A stretch of DNA of 34,508 nucleotides from NCBI RefSeq assembly GCF_017427025.1, contig NZ_JAFLNG010000008.1, positions 1 to 34,508 of the forward strand, given 5' to 3'. Numbering within the stretch: the first letter of the stretch is position 1; every line of letters starts with the position of its first letter. The notes beneath the pieces are model-generated. The model did not search any database. It saw only the letters and a program-made list of their open reading frames with translations, and was not told the origin of the DNA. The stretch is from Streptomyces sp. FH025. Lineage in GTDB: Bacteria; Actinomycetota; Actinomycetes; Streptomycetales; Streptomycetaceae. This document shows positions 6,310 to 12,913 of the stretch, in pieces. The position numbers and the translations under genes are program-made.

Positions 6310-6903
6310 TCAGGCCGGTGGCGGGACAAGCGCGAGCGCTTCGGCGCGTCGGGCCAGGTCGGCGTGGAGGGCCCCGGTCAGGTGGCTGGTGACCATCGCG
6401 GCGCCGTGCGCGCGGGCACCGCGGGCCGTCATGCAGGCGTGCTCGGAGCGGATCAGGCACGCCGCGCCCTGGATGTCGAGGTGCGCGCCGAGGGCGTTCA
6501 CGACCTGCTGGCCGAGCCGTTCCTGAACCTGCGGGCGGGCCGCGAACTCCTGCACGAGGCGGGCGAGCTTGGACAGGCCGACGATGCGGGCTCCGGGAGT
6601 CGGCAGGTAGGCGACGGTGGCCCGGCCCGTGAACGGCAGCACGTGGTGCTCGCAGAGCGCGGTGAACGGCACGTCGACGGCGGCGATCAGCCCCGCCCGT
6701 TCCCCCTCCGGGGGGAAGGTGACGGCGAGGTGCCGGGCCGGGTCCAGGCGTACGCCGGCGGTCAGCTCGGCGAGGGCCTTCGCCATACGGCGCGGGGTGG
6801 CCGCGGTGGACTCGGTGTCGCACGGGATGCCGAGGGCGGCGAGCAGGCCGGCGGCGTGCTCGGCCGCGCCGTCCAGGTCGACGGTGTTGGCGGGGGTGGT
6901 CAT
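6310..6903 (-). CDS. folE: GTP cyclohydrolase I (first step of 7-deazaguanine synthesis)
   Basis: The 197-residue protein should convert GTP to 7,8-dihydroneopterin triphosphate, the entry substrate for QueD. The family signature is complete: CEHHVLPFTG (C84, H86, H87), IVGLSKLARLVQEFA (107-121), QERL (127-130) and SEHACM (C157). The zinc ligands are C84, H87 and C157. The T-fold length is normal. The start ATG 6903 overlaps the QueE stop by ATGA, so it is translationally coupled as the last gene of the seven-gene operon. A host FolE for folate must exist, so this copy probably raises flux for DNA modification. Confidence 0.93.
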   Translation of the reverse strand: MTTPANTVDLDGAAEHAAGLLAALGIPCDTESTAATPRRMAKALAELTAGVRLDPARHLAVTFPPEGERAGLIAAVDVPFTALCEHHVLPFTGRATVAYLPTPGARIVGLSKLARLVQEFAARPQVQERLGQQVVNALGAHLDIQGAACLIRSEHACMTARGARAHGAAMVTSHLTGALHADLARRAEALALVPPPA

Positions 6904-7634
6904 CGGTTGCGTTCTCCAGGCCACAGCAGCACGTGCTGCCGCATCGTCAGGTTCCAGTTGCGGGCGATCACGTCGTCGGCCAGGGACCGGGCGACTTCGA
7001 TGGTGCGCTCGGCGGTGGTCCCTTCGGGCATCACCCAGGTCGCGTGCGGGGGGAGGTGGAAGCGCTCGACCAGGGCGGCGATCTCCTCGAGGTCGTCGGT
7101 GTTGGCGGCGACGAACTTGAAGCGGGCGCGTCCCTGGCGGGCGAGGCCGGCGAACGTCTCCAGGGCGTCCGGGCGGATCCGCCGTTCCTCCGGCATGCCG
7201 GAGTTCGCCAGCTTGGGGCTGACGTTGAAGGCCAGCCGCGGCACGCCGAAGCTGACGGGCTGCGGGGCGAGGGTGCCGTTGGTCTCGATCTCGACGCTGC
7301 GGGTGGTGTAGCGCAGCACGGCCATCAGCGAGCGCCAGGCGTCGGTGCGTTGGTGCAGCAGCGGCTCGCCGCCGGTGATGACGATGACCGCGTGCGGGTG
7401 CTCGGCTGCCCACTCGGCGAGTTCGACGACGGGGACGCGGGCGATCTCCTCGCGCAGGTCGTACCGCTTGCTGTCCCAGGTGTACGGGGTGTCGCACCAT
7501 GCGCAGCTGAGGTTGCAGCCGCCCAGGCGCAGGAACAGCGCCCGTTGACCGGCCGTCGGCCCTTCTCCCTGGATGGTGGGCCCGAAGGTCTCGGCGACGG
7601 GCAGGCCGGCGTCCGGGAGAACGAGGGCGCTCAC
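6900..7634 (-). CDS. queE: 7-carboxy-7-deazaguanine synthase QueE (radical SAM)
   Basis: The 244-residue radical SAM enzyme contracts 6-carboxytetrahydropterin to 7-carboxy-7-deazaguanine. The Fe-S motif is CNLSCAWC (C40, C44, C47; Cx3Cx2C). It is followed by ITGGEPLL (85-92), SVEIETNGT and VSPKLANSG, all standard for QueE. The N-terminus FGPTIQGEGPTAGQ is also typical. GTG 7634 overlaps the QueD stop (GTGA), and the stop overlaps FolE (ATGA). CDG is the last intermediate this window can make, as no QueC is present. Confidence 0.93.
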   Translation of the reverse strand: MSALVLPDAGLPVAETFGPTIQGEGPTAGQRALFLRLGGCNLSCAWCDTPYTWDSKRYDLREEIARVPVVELAEWAAEHPHAVIVITGGEPLLHQRTDAWRSLMAVLRYTTRSVEIETNGTLAPQPVSFGVPRLAFNVSPKLANSGMPEERRIRPDALETFAGLARQGRARFKFVAANTDDLEEIAALVERFHLPPHATWVMPEGTTAERTIEVARSLADDVIARNWNLTMRQHVLLWPGERNR

Positions 7635-8104
7635 GGGGCGGCCGTCCAGGAGGCGGCGTTGACGGCGGTCTCGGACACGCCGACGTGGGAGACGTACGCG
7701 CCGGCGGCGCGGGGCAGGGTGTGCAGGGCCTCCGCCGCGACCCGGCCGAGCAGCTCGGCGACGGCCTCCACGCTCGGCCAGCCGAGGTCCGCGGCGTGCT
7801 GCTCCTGCTCGGTGGGGTCCTTTGCGCCGAAGCGGAACAGCTTGCTGCCCTCCCCCGCAAGGACCGGGACAAGGGTGTCGGTGGCCCCGAGCATGGTGCC
7901 GTGGTCGAGGAAGGTGTCGACCCACTCCCGCAGGACGCGCTTGAACGCGCCGAACTCCACGACGGTGCCGGCCGCGAGCATCGGAGCGGCGACGGTGACC
8001 TCGACCACCCAGCTGTGCCCGTGCAAGTTCTCGCACTTCCCGGCGAGGTGCGGCAGCCGGTGCGCCGTCTCGAAGTTGTGGCGGACGGTGACGGCGTGGC
8101 TCAC
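7631..8104 (-). CDS. queD: 6-carboxy-5,6,7,8-tetrahydropterin synthase QueD
   Basis: The 157-residue T-fold enzyme converts dihydroneopterin triphosphate to 6-carboxytetrahydropterin. Zinc ligands H15, H28 and H30 are present (AHRLPHL; CENLHGHSW). The catalytic C24 lies four residues before the HGH, as in functional QueD. The acid-base pair D67/H68 (LDHGTML) and the substrate-binding E145 (VGVSETAVN) are intact. GTG 8104 overlaps the preceding stop (GTGA). It serves as the canonical reference for the diverged neighbour at 8101-8460. Confidence 0.92.
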   Translation of the reverse strand: MSHAVTVRHNFETAHRLPHLAGKCENLHGHSWVVEVTVAAPMLAAGTVVEFGAFKRVLREWVDTFLDHGTMLGATDTLVPVLAGEGSKLFRFGAKDPTEQEQHAADLGWPSVEAVAELLGRVAAEALHTLPRAAGAYVSHVGVSETAVNAASWTAAP

Positions 8105-8460
8105 TGCTGCTCCCCCGCATCGCCCAGGTGCACGACCGCGCCGGCCTCGCCGTCCTCGGACACCGCGACCATCGTCACCCTCAGGCCGACGCTGCTGACG
8201 TGCTCGGCGAGGGTGCGGGCCAGGGTCTCGCACGAGGCCGGCCCGCACTCGCGGGAGCCCGGGCCCCACCAGCCGCGGATCAGATCGCCGAGGTCGTGGA
8301 ACTCGGTGTCGCGGTCGTCGTGGGCGACGGCGACGGCGACCGTGATGTGGAACAGGTGGCGGTGCCGGGCCCGAAGGTAGGAGCGGTGGTCGGGTGCGGC
8401 GGGCCAGTGGTGGAATCCGGGCAGCTCAACTTTGGCCCAGACGGTGGCGGTTGGCTTCAC
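8101..8460 (-). CDS. Diverged QueD-like T-fold protein lacking catalytic Cys and Asp-His
   Basis: The 119-residue protein aligns by eye with the adjacent QueD. GFHHWP and HRHLFHITVAV correspond to AHRLP and HGHSWVVEVTV. EFHDLGDLIRGWW corresponds to EFGAFKRVLREW, and CETLARTLAEHV with VAVSEDGEAG to VEAVAELLGRV with VGVSETAVN. The zinc histidines (H17/H18, H33, H35) and E102 are kept. The position of the catalytic Cys is L29, and the loop with Asp-His is deleted. It therefore probably binds a pterin or deazaguanine without QueD chemistry. GTG 8460 overlaps the DpdA stop by GTGA. Candidate roles are CDG tailoring (for example decarboxylation), substrate delivery to DpdA, or a structural subunit of QueD. 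Confidence 0.7.
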   Translation of the reverse strand: MKPTATVWAKVELPGFHHWPAAPDHRSYLRARHRHLFHITVAVAVAHDDRDTEFHDLGDLIRGWWGPGSRECGPASCETLARTLAEHVSSVGLRVTMVAVSEDGEAGAVVHLGDAGEQQ

Positions 8461-9389
8461 GAGGATCGTGCCTCCGGTTCGGTGAGGGGCGGGTAGGACG
8501 GCTGGCCGAGCAGCTCGTCGCGGGTGGTGCGGGCGAGGCGCCACACAGCGGTGGTGGCGTCGACGGTCTGCGCGCACATCAGGCAGCAGGCGGTGCGGCC
8601 GCGGGTGGGGTGGGCCGGCTGGGCGAGGTCGTACGCGAAGCCACGGTCGATCACGCCGACCTTGCGCAGCAACGCGGAGTCGACCCGTACGTCCGGCCAG
8701 CGCAGCGGGCCGAGCCAGGTGGAGGAGTCGCAGGAGTCCGGCGGGACGGCCAGGCACCACTCGTTGACCGTCAGGCCGAGGACGTGCACCCACAGATTGG
8801 GGTACTGGCGGTGCCGTTCCCACAGGGTGTGCAGCAGGCGCAGCCTCACCGGCGCCGGCGCCTGGACGACGTTGCCGAAGCAGATCCGGTCGTACTGCTG
8901 CGCGAGCTCGTCGAAGTAGTCCCAGCCGTCCACCAGCGGGTGGTAGACGGGGATCGGCGCGAGGCCTTCGTCCTCGAGGCGGGCACGGGTGCGAATCTTG
9001 TTGTCCCGGCCGCCCTGGTCCAGCTCGATGTAGCCCCACAGCCGGTCGCCGTGGCGCTGCACCAGTTCGACGTACCGGGCGTACAGGTCATCGAAGCCGT
9101 CGATCTGCTCCGGGGCCAGGCGCAGGGCCTCGTCCATGGAGACGCCGTGGGCCCGCTTGTACTGGTTGGTCAACCAGAAGATCCCCGAGTCGAGCAGGAC
9201 GCGGTGCCCGGCGTCCAGCAGCTCGACCAACCTCCGTTCGTGGCCGGCGGTCAGCAGGTCGTTGGTGGCGAGCAGCACGTGGTGCGGGTAGTGCTCGGAG
9301 TCGCCGGCGGCGAAGTACAGGTGCCGGTCGGCCGGGTCGAACGCGCCGCCGGTGCGCTTCACCGTGGCGAGCTGGTGGCTCGGGTTCAT
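8457..9389 (-). CDS. dpdA: DpdA-type DNA guanine transglycosylase, paralogue 1
   Basis: The 310-residue TIM-barrel enzyme of the tRNA-guanine transglycosylase/DpdA superfamily should swap guanine in DNA for a 7-deazaguanine. Visible motifs are VLLDSGIFWLTN (D67; compare DSGG in TGT), WGYIELDQGG (E122, D124), PVYHPLVDGWDYFDEL, and AVPPDSCDSSTWL (220-225, likely nucleophile region). The C-terminus has ACCLMC (268-272), a possible metal site absent from its partner. Start ATG 9389 overlaps the upstream paralogue by ATGA; the stop overlaps the QueD-like gene by GTGA. Similarity to paralogue 2 is high through the core. Phage homologues are often annotated as queuine tRNA-ribosyltransferase; a DNA substrate is inferred from the ParB and FolE/QueD/QueE neighbours. 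Confidence 0.8.
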   Translation of the reverse strand: MNPSHQLATVKRTGGAFDPADRHLYFAAGDSEHYPHHVLLATNDLLTAGHERRLVELLDAGHRVLLDSGIFWLTNQYKRAHGVSMDEALRLAPEQIDGFDDLYARYVELVQRHGDRLWGYIELDQGGRDNKIRTRARLEDEGLAPIPVYHPLVDGWDYFDELAQQYDRICFGNVVQAPAPVRLRLLHTLWERHRQYPNLWVHVLGLTVNEWCLAVPPDSCDSSTWLGPLRWPDVRVDSALLRKVGVIDRGFAYDLAQPAHPTRGRTACCLMCAQTVDATTAVWRLARTTRDELLGQPSYPPLTEPEARSS

Positions 9390-10285
9390 CGCTGCGCCCC
9401 TTCCAGCGCGGTGCCGCCAGGGGCGCCGGTCAGCTCCTGGACGCGGTGGGCGGCGTGCCTCCAGCAGGTGCCCAGCGCCGTCGCGGCGTCCGCGCACAGC
9501 CGGGCGGCGGCCTGGTAGGAGGCGCTGTCGCCGGGGGCGTAGCGGAAGCCGGCGGGCAGGTTGCCGACGCGGCGCAGCATCGAGGTCTCGATCCGCTGGT
9601 GGTTCCAGCGCAGCGGCGCCAGCCAGGACGAGGAGTCGCAGGAGTCCGGCGGGACGGCCAGGCACCACTCGTTGGCGGTCAGGCCGAGCGCGTGGATCCA
9701 CAGGTGCGGGTACTGCTGGCGGCGCTCCCAGATCGTGTGCAGCAGCCGCAGCCGCACCGGGCCGGAGGCTTGCACGATGTTGCCCACGCAGATCCGGTCG
9801 TAGCGCTCGGCCAGCTCATCGAAGTAGTCCCAGCCGTCCACCAGCGGGTGGTACACCGGGATAGGCGACAGGCCGAGGTCGTGAAGGGCCGCGCGCTGCG
9901 CCCGCTTGTGCAGCAGGCCGCCCTGGTCCAGCTCGATGTAGCCCCACAGCCAGTCGCCGTACGTGCGGGCCAGGTGGATGTACCGCTCGCGCAGTTCCTC
10001 GAACCCGTCGACCTGCTCCGGGGCGAGCGCCAGGGCCTCGTCCATGGAGACGCCATGGGCCCGGCTGTGCCGGTTGGTGAGCCAGAAGATGCCGCTGTCC
10101 AGCAGCACTCGGCATCCGGCGTCCAGCAGGTCCCGCAGCCGCTGTTCCTCGGCGTCGCCCATCAGCTCGTTGACGGCCGTCAGCACGTGCGGGCCCGCGT
10201 TGAACTCCCCTCCGCCCGCGGTGAAGTAGATGGGCCTCTGCCCGGGTTCGAAGGTGCCACCGCCGGTCGGCACGACGGTCGTCAC
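9386..10285 (-). CDS. dpdA: DpdA-type DNA guanine transglycosylase, paralogue 2
   Basis: The 299-residue tandem paralogue of 8457-9389 has the same core motifs: VLLDSGIFWLTN (D63), WGYIELDQGG, PVYHPLVDGWDYFDEL, NEWCLAVPPDSCDSSSWL. Both proteins thus keep the probable catalytic residues, unlike eukaryotic TGT pairs where one partner is inactive. The C-terminus differs (ARLCADAATALGTCWRH) and lacks the CCLMC cluster of paralogue 1. GTG 10285 overlaps the ParB-like stop by GTGA, giving tight coupling to that gene. The two may form a heterodimer, or recognise different sequence contexts. A recent gene duplication is the simplest origin. Confidence 0.8.
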   Translation of the reverse strand: MTTVVPTGGGTFEPGQRPIYFTAGGGEFNAGPHVLTAVNELMGDAEEQRLRDLLDAGCRVLLDSGIFWLTNRHSRAHGVSMDEALALAPEQVDGFEELRERYIHLARTYGDWLWGYIELDQGGLLHKRAQRAALHDLGLSPIPVYHPLVDGWDYFDELAERYDRICVGNIVQASGPVRLRLLHTIWERRQQYPHLWIHALGLTANEWCLAVPPDSCDSSSWLAPLRWNHQRIETSMLRRVGNLPAGFRYAPGDSASYQAAARLCADAATALGTCWRHAAHRVQELTGAPGGTALEGAQR

Positions 10286-11121
10286 GACTCGTCCCGCAGC
10301 GTGGGCGCCTCGCCGCTGATCCGCTCCCACTTGTCCAGGAGGTGACCGGCCAGGTAGCGCTCGGGCTGCACCATCACCAGGCGCCGGCCGACGGCCCGGT
10401 CCGCGAAGGGGGCGAGCGGGGTGGGGTAGGGCAGGAAGAGGCTGTCCTCGATGAGCAGCGGGGTCCACTTGGGCCAGCCGTCGAAAACCTCGGCGACGAC
10501 GAGGCGGTGGTCGCCCAGCTCCCACACCTGCCCGGTCTCGACCTGGTGCTCGGGCTCCCCGACGGTGACACCGGCCAGGGCCAGAAGGTCGCCGCGGTTA
10601 GGCTGCTCCGGCGCGGCGTCGTCGTCCGCGTCGTTCGCGTCGCCGACCGGGCCGCCAGGGGTGACCTCGGCGAGCATGGCATCGATCTGGGCGTGGTCGA
10701 AACCGGTGGCCGCGAACAGCGCCGGGTCGACCTGCTCCAGATCGGACAGCATCACGGCCAGGCCCTCGCCGTCCCAGCCTCCCTGGGTGGTCAGGTGGTT
10801 GGAGGCAATCAGGTAGGCCTCGGCGTGGGCGTCGTCGCGGGATGCCCAGCCGCGCACAACCGGGACGGTCCAGGTGCCGTCGGCGGTGACGACCACGCCC
10901 TCCGGGGCGGCCTTGCCCGCGTCACGACGGCGCGCGAGGGTCTCGTAGCGGCCGTGGCCGGACACCATCCGGTCGGTGCGTTCGTCCAGCAGGCCGGGCT
11001 CGGTGAAGTCGAACTGCTCGACGGAGCGATCCAGCCCGTCGTCGTCGTGCCTCTTGGGGTTTCGGGCGGCGGGCCGGATCTCGTCCAGCGGCATGTAGTC
11101 GATGTAGCGGGGGGCTGCCAT
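10282..11121 (-). CDS. ParB/sulfiredoxin-like protein with decayed methyltransferase tail
   Basis: The 279-residue protein heads the dpd operon. Residues 1 to about 160 are a ParB-like nuclease/ATPase domain (YMPLDEIRPAARNPKRH; VSGHGRYETLARRR; VVRGWASRDDAHAEAYLIAS). The tail (about 195-275) begins VWELGDHRLVV and ends RRLVMVQPERYLAGHLLDKW. These look like the first and last pieces of the DNA methyltransferase that many actinophage ParB proteins carry fused. The catalytic DPPY-type core is missing, so methylation is unlikely. In bacterial dpd clusters a ParB-like DpdB is needed with DpdA for insertion, which supports a DNA-access role here. A class B promoter lies 8 nt upstream, giving a leaderless mRNA. 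Confidence 0.75.
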   Translation of the reverse strand: MAAPRYIDYMPLDEIRPAARNPKRHDDDGLDRSVEQFDFTEPGLLDERTDRMVSGHGRYETLARRRDAGKAAPEGVVVTADGTWTVPVVRGWASRDDAHAEAYLIASNHLTTQGGWDGEGLAVMLSDLEQVDPALFAATGFDHAQIDAMLAEVTPGGPVGDANDADDDAAPEQPNRGDLLALAGVTVGEPEHQVETGQVWELGDHRLVVAEVFDGWPKWTPLLIEDSLFLPYPTPLAPFADRAVGRRLVMVQPERYLAGHLLDKWERISGEAPTLRDES

Positions 11122-11129
11122 GAGCGGGG

Positions 11130-11159
11130 AACCTAGGCGCCCGCCCGAGGTTAGGTCGC
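11130..11159 (-). promoter_or_regulatory. Class B promoter, leaderless, for the dpd operon
   Basis: Leftward GCGACC (11154-11159), 18 nt, TAGGTT (11130-11135). ATG 11121 lies 8 nt past the -10 box, so the seven-gene transcript should begin at or beside its start codon. It is the same class as the structural-gene promoters. Confidence 0.6.
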
Positions 11160-11190
11160 GTCGAGCAACTTCCGGCGCTGGGGTGGGGGT

Positions 11191-11421
11191 TCAGTCCCTG
11201 GCCGGGCCAGCGAGAGGCCGGAGCGGATAGCGGGAGTGGATCGGGCCGAGCAGGCTGAACGGGTCGCCGAACTCGGCGACCAGCTGTTCGTAGATCGGTG
11301 CGCCAGCGTCCCCGGCGGGCCGCGCCGGTACGAGCGGCGCGGCGGGCTGGTGAGCGGGCGGCCTCTCGGTGAACCAGGGCGAGCGAGGCGCGTGGGGCGC
11401 GGGTTCGTACGGGCTGGTCAC
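11191..11421 (-). CDS. Small Pro-rich unknown protein
   Basis: The 76-residue protein starts at GTG 11421, supported by GAGAGGAA 6 nt upstream. It is rich in Pro and Ala in the first half (PYEPAPHAPRSPWFTERPPA). The second half, YEQLVAEFGDPFSLLGPIHS, could fold as a short helix-turn. No family is recognised. It sits between the Cas4-like nuclease and the ParB gene, outside the overlapping dpd block. TAACGT just upstream (about 11454) is a possible -10, without a class B -35. Confidence 0.5.
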   Translation of the reverse strand: MTSPYEPAPHAPRSPWFTERPPAHQPAAPLVPARPAGDAGAPIYEQLVAEFGDPFSLLGPIHSRYPLRPLAGPARD

Positions 11422-11566
11422 GGTGTTCCTCTCAACGTGCCTGCGATGGGCGGACGTTAGATCAACCGACGGACAGTGGGGCCGCTGCGCCGTCCTCCTC
11501 GGCCCGGCCAGGCGCGCGCGGCAAGCGCCTGGCCGGGGAGGTTGATGCGCGCAGGGTTTGGCGTTC

Positions 11567-12838
11567 TTACCGGCTTCCACGCACCGGCGGAGTGCCGCGC
11601 TTGGCCGCGCGCACCCGGCGCACCTGGGTGCTGCCGTTCGTACGGGTCCGCCTGGTGGGGTAGTCGAGCTCGTGCAGTGCCGGTCGCTCGCTGGGCGGGT
11701 TGTCCCACAACGCTTCGAGCTGCCGGACGCGTCCTTGATGGTCCGGCTCTGGGTCCTTGAGCCGTCCGGGGGTGCGCACGTACTCGTACTCGCCGTAAGT
11801 GTCGGGGGCCACGCCGTCGAGCAGCGCCCTGGCGACGTTCTGCGCCTTCTCGGCGGCGGACTTCGCGGCGCGGTGCCGGTCGTACTCGCCGAGCGCCCAT
11901 TCGATGTCGGACCTGTCGGTCACGAGGGTGTACGACTCCGGGGACCGGCCGACGGACTGGGCCTCGAGCATGCTCCAGCAGTGGATGCGGGCCGGGCAGT
12001 AGCGTCGGCAGATCACGTCGGTGCTCGGTCCGGATCGGTCCCGGGGCAGGGCCGCGCCGAGGTCGAGGGCGGTGGCGATCGCGGTCAACCGGCTGAGCGC
12101 CCGGCGGGCGGCCTGCTCGTCGAACGGGCGGGTGAACTCCTCGTCGCTGCCGCTTTTGCGCTCGAAGTAGATGATCCTCACCTCGGTCACCACCTCGCCA
12201 GCGAGGTGCAGGGCGAGGCCGTACAGCTGCGTCTGGTCCCACTCCGGCTCGGGTGGGCCGTCGCCGCCGACCAGCGCCCACTTCCAGTCCCCGGCGGTCT
12301 TGTAGTCGTACAGGACGCCGGTGACCGGGTCGTACTCGTCGTAGCGGCTCGGCCGGTCCAGGCCCGGCAGGGTGACGGGCTGCTCGTAGAGCCGCCACGG
12401 GTAGAGGGCGCGCCGGCGGCGGGACACCGAGTCGTGGATCAGGGTTCCGGCCCGGGCGGCGCGCCGGTCCACAGGGGCCGGGACGTAGCCGGGTGGGGGG
12501 TTCTCCCGGTACCAGATCGCGCGGCGGCAGGAGCTGGTGTCGGAGGCGCCGATTGACCACTGGCCGGGCTGCTTGGGGCGCCGGGAGCGGCGGCGGCCGC
12601 CTCGCTCGGATGCCGCGAGGTCGTCGCCGAGCCGGGCGTGGGCCGCCGCCTGGGCGCGTTCGAGGAGCACGTCGGCGGGGTCTCGGCGGTAGCGGGCGCA
12701 GTTGGTGGAGGGGTGGCCTCCGGAGCGTTTCTGTCCCCGGTGCGCGTGCCGGGGCGCGCCGCAGCGGCACGGGAGCGGACTGGGCCCGATGAGACGGGCG
12801 CGGGCTAGTGTGCGGGCTTGCTCGATGAGGGGCTGCAT
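11567..12838 (-). CDS. Cas4/RecB-like PD-(D/E)XK exonuclease with Fe-S cysteines
   Basis: The 423-residue nuclease has motif I with GTLIHDS (H135), the acidic/lysine motif GVLYDYKT (D178, K180; preceding D170) and the Q-motif QTQLYGLAL (203-210). C104 together with C277, C281 and C287 (CRRYCPARIHCW) gives the C-x(n)-C-x3-C-x5-C set of Cas4/AddB-type Fe-S nucleases. An N-terminal Cys group (CRCG, later NC at 47) suggests an extra zinc knuckle. The protein probably resects DNA ends to give 3' single strands for the RecT encoded upstream, forming a phage recombination pair. ATG 12838 has no good ribosome site, but the domain begins nearby. The basic C-terminus likely binds DNA. Confidence 0.82.
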   Translation of the reverse strand: MQPLIEQARTLARARLIGPSPLPCRCGAPRHAHRGQKRSGGHPSTNCARYRRDPADVLLERAQAAAHARLGDDLAASERGGRRRSRRPKQPGQWSIGASDTSSCRRAIWYRENPPPGYVPAPVDRRAARAGTLIHDSVSRRRRALYPWRLYEQPVTLPGLDRPSRYDEYDPVTGVLYDYKTAGDWKWALVGGDGPPEPEWDQTQLYGLALHLAGEVVTEVRIIYFERKSGSDEEFTRPFDEQAARRALSRLTAIATALDLGAALPRDRSGPSTDVICRRYCPARIHCWSMLEAQSVGRSPESYTLVTDRSDIEWALGEYDRHRAAKSAAEKAQNVARALLDGVAPDTYGEYEYVRTPGRLKDPEPDHQGRVRQLEALWDNPPSERPALHELDYPTRRTRTNGSTQVRRVRAAKRGTPPVRGSR

Positions 12839-12858
12839 GAGGTGTCCGTGTGGGCAGG

Positions 12859-12893
12859 CCGCAGGGCCGCGCGGCCGGGGCGCGGCCCTGCGG
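12859..12893 (-). terminator. 14-bp hairpin between recT and the Cas4-like gene
   Basis: Perfect 14-bp stem CCGCAGGGCCGCGC (12859-12872)/GCGCGGCCCTGCGG (12880-12893) with a 7-nt loop. It has no U-tract. It lies 21 nt before the Cas4-like start, so it could partly terminate, block ribosome entry or direct mRNA processing. Confidence 0.6.
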
Positions 12894-12913
12894 GTGGAGT
12901 GGGCGGGGGCGGG

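Noticed and set aside
8457-10285. Calling the paired transglycosylases tRNA-modifying (queuine) enzymes
   Set aside because: Fusion by overlap to a ParB-like gene, phage context and missing tRNA-queuosine genes favour a DNA substrate; not excluded experimentally.
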